A DNA stretch of 64,000 nucleotides from Edaphochlamys debaryana (lineage: Eukaryota > Chlorophyta > Chlorophyceae > Chlamydomonadales), in contig JAEHOE010000081.1 of NCBI GenBank assembly GCA_016858145.1, positions 434,001-498,000 of the forward strand, read 5' to 3'. Both the position numbers and the translations under genes were made by a program. Shown here one piece after another: positions 55,296 through 64,000 of the stretch; within the stretch, counting starts at the first letter, position 1; each line of letters starts with the position of its first letter. Below the pieces are notes generated by a model that had not been told where the DNA came from, did no database searches, and saw nothing but the letters and a program-made list of their open reading frames with translations.

Positions 55296-58200
55296 ATGGG
55301 CAAGGCCGCCCGGAAGGCGGTTGTCATATCGGACTCTGACGATGATGAACTCCCGCTGGGGCAGCTGGCCAAAGAGCAGCGGAGGGCCGAGCCAGCCCAT
55401 GACGAGCTCGCAGCCCCTGCGCCACAGCCCAAGCACGAAGAAGACTCCGTAGCGCTTCCCAGAGCTGAGGAGATGGAAATAGAAGGGGCCGCTCCTCCGG
55501 GCGGTCCGGGGCTCGTGTCGCCGAGCTCGGAGGATGGCACCATCGGGACAGGGGCGCCCCCCACATCCGCAGAAGCCTCCTCCTCAGACGACGACGACGC
55601 TATCATCATTCCTCCCAGCAAGCGACGTAAACCGGCTCAGAACTCCACCCAGCCCCTCCAGCAACTCTCGGAGCAGCAACAGCCGGCCGCCCAGGCCAAC
55701 CCCGCCAGCGGCGAAGATCCCGGCGGAAATGCCCCAGTCAGGCGCAGCAGCCGACGCCTGCGCGGCCGGGCCCCTGCAGCGGACCCCAACGCGGCTGCCG
55801 AAGCAGCAGCGGCGGCCCTCCCTCCGCGCCGGCGAGGGAGCCGGGCAGGGTCAGCGGCGGCACGGTCAGCGGCGGCACGCGGGGCCAGGGCCAAGCAGGG
55901 CGGTGGCGGAGGCGCCACGCGGGGCGGCGGTGGCGCTGACTCGGACCCAGACTTCGAGCTGGGCGGCAGCAGCGGCAGCGGAGGGGACGACGACGAGGAC
56001 GAGGATGTAATCCTGAGCACGGATGACGACGACGAGGATTCGGTTCCGTCATCGGATGATGATGATGATGGCTCGGAGGCTGAGGAGGAGGACGAGGAGG
56101 AGGACGGCAGCGATGGCAATGGCGGTTTGAAGCGCAAGGGGCGGCGCACTCGCGCCTCTGTTGCCCGGAAGGGCAAGGCCGCGGGTTCCAAAGGCAAGGC
56201 CAAGCGGCCTGCAGCAGCCGCTGCGGCCCGCGCCGGCAAGCGGCAGCCCGCCAAGTCCGCCCCCTCTCCACCCCGGGCCAAGCGGCAGCGGCAGCAGCCG
56301 GGCCGGCGGTCCGCCGCGGCACAGGCGCAGGCGAAGGGAGCCAACGGTGCATGCGGGGAAGGGGAAGGGGGAGGGGAGGAGGAGGCGCTTGAGGATTTGG
56401 AGGACGCGCAGGAGGCGGGGCAGGGGCAGGCGGCGCCCAAGCGGCGGTCCAGACGGCGTGTCGCACAGGCGATCGAAAGCGGCAGCGAGGAGGAGGACGG
56501 TGCGGGGGGCAGTGCCGGGGCCAAGCAGGAGTCAGAGGCGGGGGCGGCGGGGCCTTCGGCACGGGGCCCCGCGGTGCGGGCGGGCGGAGGCGGGCGGCTG
56601 CGGCGACTGCCGTCGGGGCAGGCCGCCGCTGCTACCGGGGAGCCGGGCGCCGACGCGCAGGCCCATGCATCAGAGGGGGCGGAGGACCTCACGGCTCTGG
56701 AGGACGAGGACGCGGGGCCACCGCCCGCACCCGCACACGCAGCGGGGGAGGAGGCACGTCCGGGTCCAAGCGGCCGCGGCTCCCCTCGTGGCCATGGGCT
56801 GGGGGCGGCGGCGGCGGCGGGGGCGCCTGGCGGCAGCGGCGGGCTGTCCTCGGGTGGGCGCAGCGCCCGGGCCCGCACGCAGCGGCGCACGTCGACTCGG
56901 GAGGAGCTGGAGGAGCGGCGGCGGAGGAAGCTGGAGGGCGTGCCAGAGGGTGAGGCGATGGGCGGGTGTGGGGATGGTGGCCCAGGTTGGGGCGGGGCAG
57001 GCGGCGGGCTCGGGTGCATGCTGGGCCGGGGAGGGAAACGGGGGAATGGAGGCATGGGTTGATGGGCGTGGGTAGCGTGGTGGGGCGGTGGTGGCTGGAG
57101 CGGGGTCATCGGGGCTCTCGAGCCCTCATCGTCTTGCCTCTCCTCTTTCCACGCGCACCCCTCATGCCTGCCCCATTCACCCCTCAGAGGACGAGGAGGC
57201 AATCGACCTGGTGGACAGCGATGAGGGGGCGGGGGCGGGAGAGGGCGGAGAGGGGGCCGCCGCCGGCCTCGAGGACGACCTCGGCGGCGGCGGCACGGGC
57301 GCGTACGGCGGTACGGGGGCGTACGGCGGGGCGGGGGCGTACGGCGGCGGCGGGGGTAGCGGCGAGCGGTTGGCGAGGGGCCGCGGCCGGCCCGCGCATC
57401 CGGGCCTGCAGGGCGAGGGCGGTGAAGAGTTCGAGCAGGCCGCCATCCTCATGGGCCTGGATGACGAAGACGATGACTCAGCAGCCGGCTTCCAGGCCCG
57501 GGGAGGCCCAGCCGGGACCCGGCGGAAGCTCGACTGGGAGCTGGAGGCAGCTGACGCCATGGAGGCACGTGAGCGGCGCCTGTTGGAGCGAGAGCGAGTT
57601 CAGGGGCAGGCGGGCCCGAGCGGGGCCCGAGCGAACGGCGGCGGCGGGAAGGCGAAAGGCCGCGCGTCCGAGCCGGTCCGGACGGGCCCCAAAAATGAGG
57701 ACGCGTACGACAGTGACGACTCCTTCATCAACAACGGATCTGGATCGGATGAGGAGGCAGGCGGATCTGGATCCGCGGAGGAGGAGATCCTGGACCTGTC
57801 GTCGGATGAGGAGGAAGCGGATCGGGAGCCCGCCGCAAACGAGCGCGCACGGGGCAAGAAGGGCCAGGCCCAGCGGCGGCGCTCGCCGGCTGGCGCTGGG
57901 CCCAGCGGGGCCCGGGGCGGGCCCATGCTGGACTCCCCGGCGGTGGCCGCTCGCGTCTCGAGCGACAACTTTGAAAACTTCCTGCTTTGGGTGGTGAGGC
58001 GGGGTGGAGAGGCGTGGGAGGAGGACGGGAGGGGGTCGGGTATGGGGTATGGGGTGGGCGGTGGGGTAGGGAGAAGGGCAGGCACAACGGGTGGGGGCGC
58101 TCGGCATATGGGGTGGCTTGGCGCCTGACCGGGGAGGTGTGCAGGCGCCTGACGCTGTCCTGTCCTTCCCATCACCACCACCCTCCATCCCTCCCATGCT

Positions 58201-61200
58201 CGCACACCCCCTCTCCCCTCCCCCATCGCCTGCCCCGTCTCCCCTCCCCCTTTCCATCCCAATCTGGCCCCCCTGATCCTTGAGCACCCCCTTTCCCTTC
58301 CCTTGTCGATCCTTTCCCGCGCCCCCCCCCCACCAGGAGCCCATGGCCTGCGCCGCCCTGCGCCTGGAAGTGGGCGACGACGACGACCAGGTCCGACTCA
58401 ACAAGCGGGCGGCGCACAGGTGAGTCAGCGCATGATGACTAAGTCACAGGTGGAGACGTAAGAGCTGGGCAGGCCCGGCCTGTCACGATATGCGCAGCTG
58501 GCGTGTGCGCATGGCTCCCGTGCGCCCTCTGCTTGCCCGGCCGTGCCAATTTGCGCTGGCCGCGTGCGCATCGTGTCGGCTACCCTTTACTGGGATATCG
58601 CTTGCTGTCCTTCAGCCTCCACGTCCCACTCCACGTCATCGTCACCCCTCCTCCCCTCCGGCCCCTGCAGGCGCTTCGAGGGCGACCTGGACCAGGCCGC
58701 GTGAGTACGGCATTAGTCATGGAGCGAAGCCACCGGGCGGCAGCGGAGTCGTTGGGGGGCAGGGATGGGGAGGGAGGCGGATAGCGAAGGTTCATGGAGG
58801 GAGGCAGGGGGCCCTGTTTATCCTTGCGGGCACCTGCATGAGCAGCCGTGGTAGCCCTCCTTGCCTGGCGGAGCAGGCCCAGTACAGACGACAGACAGAC
58901 CCTCATATCCCTCCCCCTTCCCCTCCCCCCCCTGCAGGAGCCAGACCACCTCCTTCCACTGGGTCACGGCCGACACCCAGTACAACCTGCGCAAGTGGGT
59001 GGTGGCTGGGGGGGCAGCGGAGGGGGGGAAGGGGGACCGCACTGCAGGGGGGCCTCCTCGCCGGCAGCCGCTTCGGCCAACCCCCCTACCGCCCTCCTCT
59101 CTCCCCCTCTCCCCCCAGGATGCTGCGGCGCTACCCCACCCTGCTCATCAAGGGCATGACCGCCGACAAGTTCTACGGCCGGGAGGGGGCGGCGGCGGCG
59201 CAGGAGGAGGCGCTGCGGGGGGAGGACCCGGAGGCGCTGGGCGGGTGAGCGGGGGTAATGGGGGTGGGGCGGATGGCCGGGCGTGGCTGCGCGCGGGCTG
59301 CTTGCATCGCCGCTGCTCCTCGCCACTACTGGAAGCCGTGCTATGGTTGACGGCTGGGCTGGGTGCGTGTGAACTATGGCGATGACGAGCACACTCCTGA
59401 CCGCTCCTTTCAAGACCGCTCTGCTCCTCGCTCTGCTCCTCCTGCACCACAACGCCCCCGGACCACTTCGCCGCTGCAGGCCGGGCTTCGTCGACGAGAC
59501 GGAGGGGATGGCGTGCAAGTGCACCATCTGCAACTCCAACAGGCGAGAGGGGTGGTGGGCAAGAGAGTGCGGACCGCTTCCAGGTCACAATGCTTTGCAG
59601 CCCCTGCCATTACCCTTCCCCTCTCTCTCCTGTCCATAGGCCAACCTGAATCTCGAGTCTCGACCTGACGCGCCTCCCTCAATCAACTTCTGTGGCACAG
59701 GCGGCGGAATACCGCTCAGAGTCAAACACCCCCTTTCCCCCTTCCACCCCTTCCACCCTCCCCCGTCCCCCCTTTCCCCCCTTGCCCCCAGGACGCACAC
59801 GCTCCACGAGATCCGCCTGGAGGGCGACCCCGTGGACGGCGTGGACGAGCCGGAAGTCGAGGAGCCGGCGGAAGACAAAGAGGCGCCGCCGTCGTCATCG
59901 CGCCGCGGCCGGCGCGGCACGCCTCGCGCCAAGCCCCGCAACGTGCGCGTGTTCTGGGCGGGCGGCATGTGCTGCGACCGCGTGGTGCTGTACCACTCGC
60001 TCGTGCACTTCAAGGTGAGGGGAGAAAGCGGGGGGAAAGGGCGGGGGAAGGAGGGGGGAGGAGCTGAGCGTGTGTGTGTTTCGGCACTCGTGGGGTGCGC
60101 GATGTCCCACTCACTGGAGCAATTGAAGGTGAAGGGAGGGGGGGCAAAGCGGGGCCCGGGGTGGTGCACTTGGCTCTGTGGGATGACTCATGTGGGGTCT
60201 TTCCCGTTTCCCCCCTCCCCTCCTTTCCCTCCCCTACCGACCCTTCACGCCCCCCTCCCCCTTCTCCCCTATCTCCACAGGAGCGGCTGCAGGCCGCCCT
60301 CACCAAGAGACTCAAGACCGTCCTGCGCTTCCAGCTGGGGGCGTACAACGGCCTGTGAGCTGGGGCAAGGGCTGCAGGCTGCATGGGAGCTTACCGGCCT
60401 GTTGGGGCTCCGTCTCTGCCATACATGCCTGGGCCTTTCCTGCAGAACCCGCACCCCCATTACTTGCACAGCCGCATCCCCCCTCACCCCGTCCCCTGCA
60501 AAACCCTTCCTACCTCTCCGCCACCTCCCCGCCCACCTCCCCGCCCACCTCTCCGCCCGCCTCCCCGCCCACCTCCCCGCCCACCTCCCCGCCCACCTCC
60601 CCGCCCACCTGCCCGCAGGCTCCCAGGCGCCCGCCTGCCCGCCAGCGTCCGCGGCGCCGCCCTCAAGGCCCTGCTCGACGTGGCCCCCCCCTCCCCCGGC
60701 AGCGGCCCCCCCACCAACCCCCACGCCGAGCCCAACCGCCGCTTCCTGCTGGCCGCCTTCTGCCGCTTCAAGGACGTGGTGGGGGCGGCCAAGAAGCTGT
60801 CGGCCACCGAGAACGTGCGCAAGAAGGACGGGCGGTACCGGCCGGGGAAGGAGGTGGGTGGGGTGGGGTGGGGTGGGGTGGGTGGGTGGGTGGGTGGGTG
60901 GGTGAGGCTGGCAGGGGGTTGAGGGATGCGAAGGAAGAGAGGAGGGAGAGAGGAGGGAGGGTAGAAGGAGGGAAGATGGATATTGGGGGAGGGGCGGTGC
61001 CGAGTGTGCCGGGGGACCTGGGTGGTGGGAGGTGGGAGGCCGACTTGGGGCTGCGAGGGTCGCTGGATCGCGGAGCGCGGCAATAGCCTCGGCGGCAACT
61101 AGAGAGACGGGGGGAAGTGCTCAAGGTGCGGAGTGACCAAGGGCGGCCATAACGATACGATAGAGTCAAGGCGTTGGACTAAAGCTACTGTTTCCGTCCC

Positions 61201-62632
61201 TTCCCCTTCTTTTTTCCTCCCTCCCCAGACGGCCGAGGCCGTGTTTGCGCTGCACTTCTCCGCGGATGGCCACGAGAGCCCCATCGAGGGGGTCCCGGCG
61301 GAGGGCGAGGAGGAGGAGAGCGATGGGGAGGATGGGGAGGGCGAGGAGGGGGAAGAGGCGGATGAGGAGGAGGAGGAAGAGGGGGGCGAGGTGGAAGCGG
61401 CGCGGGACGGCGCGGGCGCCCGGGATGACGACGGCGTCCTCGAAGATGGCGACGAGGAAGGTGGCCAGGGAGGGGGAGGCGGAGGCGGAGGGAGGCCTGG
61501 CGGCTCTGGCAGCGGCGGCAGCGGGAGAACAGCCGGGGGCGGGGGCGGGAGAGGGGGCGGGGGAGGGGGCGGGGGAGGGGGAGGCGGCCGGGCCAACCGC
61601 AGGCGGGGCCAGGTTGTCCTGGACGACGATGAGGAGGAGGAGGCGGGGGCCGGAGGGGCGGGGCCCTCGGGACAGGGCTTGGCCCCGGCGGCAGCGGCCG
61701 TCGTCACGCCCAGCCGGGCCGCAATGCGGGAAGCCACCCTGCGCCGTCGGGCCGAGGCGGCGGCGGCGGCGGAGGCCGCCAGCGCCGCCGCCGCAGCCGC
61801 CGCCGCAGCGGAGGCGGCCCGTGCCGCCGCCGCCGCCCACGAGTCCAACCCCTGCCCCGCCACGGAAGCCGCCGCGGCGGAGGCCAAGGCGGTGGCCAAG
61901 GTTCGTGCCGCCGCTGCAGCGGTGGCCGCTGCCCTCCTCACCGCCGCCCCCGCTACCCCCTCCCCGGCGGGCACAGGCGGGGGTAGCCCCGCGCGGCGGC
62001 GGCTCTCCCAAGCTCCCATTGAGGCCTACCTCTCGCCCCGGTCCCAGGCCCAGGCGGGCCCCGCCCGGCGCCAGGACGGGCCCACACAGGCCCGCCAGGG
62101 CCCGGGTGCAGAGCCGGAGGCCGTGGACCTCGTGTCTTCCGACGGCGAGGACCCAGGCCCAGGCCCAGGCCCAGGCCCAGGCCCGGGCCCAGACGCTGCT
62201 GCCAGAGAGGGACCGCAGGGCGCAGGAGGGGCGGGGGCGGGGGCAGGGCCCGCCGGAGGGCCGCTCTTCGGCTCTCCAGCGCCCGCGCCCGTGCTCCGGC
62301 ACCCCGGCGGCGCTGGCGGCGGCGGCCCCGGAGCGGCGGCGGCCCTGGCGCACCAGCTCAACCGGGCCTCTGCGGCGGCCATCCCCCGCCAGCACCCCCC
62401 GCCGCAGCCCCACCCTCAGCAGCTGCACCTGCCGCCTGCGCCGGACGAGTCGAGCGACTCCGTCGGCGGGCCCCTGGCGCGGCCGCCAGCCGCGGAGCAG
62501 GGGCAGGGGCAGGCGCAGGGGCGAGGGCAGGGTCAGGGCCCGCTGGCGCCCTGGGAGCGGCCGGGGAATGAGTGCTTCGGGTGCAAGCAGCTGGGGCACT
62601 GGTACGCCGAGTGCCCCAACCGCAGGAGGTAG
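55296..62632 (+). CDS. Acidic nuclear protein with DUF4211-like core and C-terminal CCHC zinc knuckle, 1584 aa
   Basis: Probably a chromatin or DNA-associated factor. Exons are 55296-56949, 57188-57993, 58337-58419, 58671-58700, 58938-58994, 59119-59244, 59480-59542, 59792-60014, 60281-60354, 60619-60853 and 61229-62632 (TAG), closing in frame. The N-terminal 800 residues are disordered, with acidic runs (near 55990-56100) and basic K/R patches such as RRSSRRLRGRAP. From NFENFLLWV to about ADGHESP the sequence has the DUF4211 layout: FHWVTADTQYNLRKM, a CTIC pair followed by HTLHEIRLEGDPV, then WAGGMCCDRVVLYHSLVHF. The end reads ECFGCKQLGHWYAEC, a CX2CX4HX4C knuckle. Exon 7 seems to end at a GC donor (GCGAGA); a GT donor five bases on would also fit and add two residues. 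The DUF4211 call is from remembered family pattern. Confidence 0.68.
59991..60128 (+). repeat. Duplicated 3' edge of DUF4211-gene exon 59792-60014
   Basis: TACCACTCGCTCGTGCACTT then CAAG|GTGAGG (59991-60014) recurs diverged at 60105-60128 (TCCCACTCACTGGAGCAATT, GAAG|GTGAAG), offset 114. The linker holds GCGTGTGTGTGTTTCGGCAC and CGTGGGGTGCG, the same element as in ACC introns. Confidence 0.82.
60520..60612 (+). repeat. C-rich 12-bp minisatellite before the acceptor of exon 60619-60853
   Basis: CCCACCTCCCCG and close variants repeat about eight times up to the acceptor at 60618. Confidence 0.85.
60854..60903 (+). repeat. GTGGG repeat after the donor of exon 60619-60853
   Basis: Tandem GTGGG and GTGGGT units begin at the donor itself. 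Together with the C-rich repeat on the other side of the exon this makes an exon flanked by strand-asymmetric repeats. Confidence 0.85.
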
Positions 62633-64000
62633 CGGTGCAAGCGCTGAGGCCGGGCTGCGGGGTGCGTGTGAGTAGGATTGGCCGTGCGTGTCTTTCGTGC
62701 TGGGGGCTCGGTTTTCGAAGCGATGTGACGTTTCCGCCGAGGTTTCTGAGCTGCTGGGAACTGGCGTTGGGAGACGTTGGCGTTGTGGCTCCCCGCGGAC
62801 AGAGTACCATTGATGAGGGCTGCAGGGAGGGTGAAGGCGCCGAGGCAGGGATACGGGGTGCGTGTGGGAGGGAGTGGCAGTGGAGAATGCAGAGAATGCA
62901 GAGTATGCATGTTCACGAAACGGCGTGACGCGTCAGGGTTGCGCCGAGCTTTTGGGCTGCTAAGAACCGGCTTTGGGGGGACGTTGGCGTTGTGGCTCCA
63001 CGCGGACGGTACCGGTAGTTGCGGCAGGCGCAGGGAGGTCTGTAGGGAGGGGCCCGGCGGAAGGGGGCAGGACGGCAGGTCACCTGCCGCAGGTGCTCGC
63101 AGGGGCCATGCACAGAAACTGCGATTAGCTACACGTCTCGGGGTACTGGACTGCATAATTTGGCCTGCTGGCGTCGTGAGCGATGTGTAGTGATGCAGCG
63201 GATTTGTGGCGAGTTTGTGGTTTCGAGTTAAGTGAGGCTGCCAGTAGTCTTGGCCAGCAATCGGCTCCTCACGCAGGGTTCTCATCAGTCCTCACCCCTG
63301 AGCATGCCCCGTCATACGCTTGGAGAGTCCAAGGACGTGTTCCGCCAACACTGCGACCCCACTCAGGCGACGAGTGGGGCGTGCTGAGGGCCCAGAAGCA
63401 CTTTGACAGGTACCTGGAGGCGGGGCCTGGGCTACACTGCCAGATCGCAGCATGTTGCTCGAGTCCCAGGATAACCGAGACTTGGCAGGCTGGAGGGCAA
63501 TCAGGATTGGCCGATGCGGTGCGGTGCCGTGCGATGCAAGGCAAGAGGGGCGGACCAGAGACAGGGACGTGCGTGTTGGGGTGCGGTGGGCTAGGGCAGT
63601 CGGCGGGCCATGAAGCGTGGCTCCCCACCGTCCGCAGTGAGCGGGGGCTCTCAGGGCGCACAAGGGTCACAGTAAGAACCGCACGGCCTTACATCGCCTG
63701 TGCTCACGGCCGTCATCGAGCCGGGGGCAGTGCACGCGATCCCACCGCAGGGGGGCGCCAAGACGCGGCGCAACCCGGGAAGAGCCAACCGAGCGACCCG
63801 GACCAAGCGGCGGGGGCCTATGGCCGTCCACCGCCTCTGGACGCACGACCCGGACCGGGTAGAGGGACCGTACGGCCGTCTGCCCCGCCGGGTCGAACCG
63901 ACACCAGGCCAAACGCAGCGAACCCAACCCAACCCAACCAGACAACCAGCGAGGGCCAGCAACACCGAACGGAGACAGGCGAAACAGGACCGAACACACG
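62633..64000. other. Region downstream of the DUF4211 gene
   Basis: No gene recognised to the window end. A diverged direct repeat occurs here (see separate entry), plus GAGAATGCAGAGAATGCAGA near 62884 and an AACCC run at about 63921-63939. Several open frames exist on both strands, but none shows family features. Confidence 0.6.
62713..63060 (+). repeat. Diverged direct repeat, unit about 210 bp
   Basis: GACGTTGGCGTTGTGGCTCC is found at about 62773 and again at about 62982. Flanking similarity covers TTTTCGAAGCG/TTCACGAAACGG, GAGCTGCTGGGAAC/GGGCTGCTAAGAAC and CGCGGACAG/CGCGGACGG, so the two halves look like an old tandem duplication of roughly 210 bases. Confidence 0.75.

Noticed and set aside
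55637..57202. 521-codon minus-strand ORF opposite the DUF4211 gene
   Set aside because: Pro/Ser-rich antisense shadow of an acidic, Ala/Gly-rich exon with strong GC3 bias.
61099..62599. Long minus-strand ORFs opposite the last DUF4211-gene exon
   Set aside because: Low-complexity antisense shadows of the coding exon 61229-62632.
63921..63939. AACCC repeat near the window end as a chromosome end
   Set aside because: Only about four units, and surrounded by ordinary sequence.

Overview
The window is nuclear DNA from a eukaryote, very GC-rich, with short exons cut by many small introns that start GTGGGG... and end ...CCCCCAG. The gene set (a multidomain acetyl-CoA carboxylase, a single-chain mitochondrial transhydrogenase, MYND-finger and ankyrin/LRR families with Gly/Ala/Gln-rich low-complexity insertions) and the base composition point to a chlorophyte green alga, probably chlorophycean. 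That assignment is an inference from style, not from a marker gene. No rRNA, tRNA, CRISPR array or recognisable transposon was seen.

Layout: (1) 1-18837 (+) the last 38 exons of a homomeric acetyl-CoA carboxylase: the linker after the biotin carboxylase domain, the biotin carrier domain, the long central domain and the complete carboxyltransferase; the biotin carboxylase lies upstream of the window. (2) 22401-29871 (-) a complete 23-exon NAD(P) transhydrogenase with a mitochondrial-type leader. (3) 31849-35453 (-) a leucine-rich-repeat protein, divergent from (4) 35984-40607 (+) a MYND zinc-finger protein. (5) 41539-43563 (+) an ankyrin-type repeat protein with an F-box-like N terminus. (6) 45121-49876 (-) a second MYND protein, an inverted paralogue of gene 4 with the same exon plan. 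(7) 50645-54863 (-) a RIX1/PELP1-like ribosome-biogenesis protein, divergent from (8) 55296-62632 (+) a large acidic nuclear protein with a DUF4211-like core and a C-terminal zinc knuckle. Exon models were built by hand; except for one exon of gene 4, all of them close in frame.

The outstanding signal is structural. In at least four genes, exon edges with their splice sites have been copied in tandem into the neighbouring intron, with a spacing that is mostly 92-127 bp. In the carboxylase this happens at many junctions. At one of them the acceptor plus the first part of the exon is present 14 times (11583-13116, period 119 falling to 115). The copied linkers share a GCGTGTGTGTTT...ACGCGTGG element next to donors and its reverse complement (CACACACGC) next to acceptors. 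This looks like a recurrent duplication process tied to introns, and is the best candidate here for something undescribed.

The genes do not form a pathway. Acetyl-CoA carboxylase makes malonyl-CoA, transhydrogenase makes NADPH, RIX1/PELP1 serves 60S ribosome assembly, and the others are probably protein-interaction or regulatory factors.
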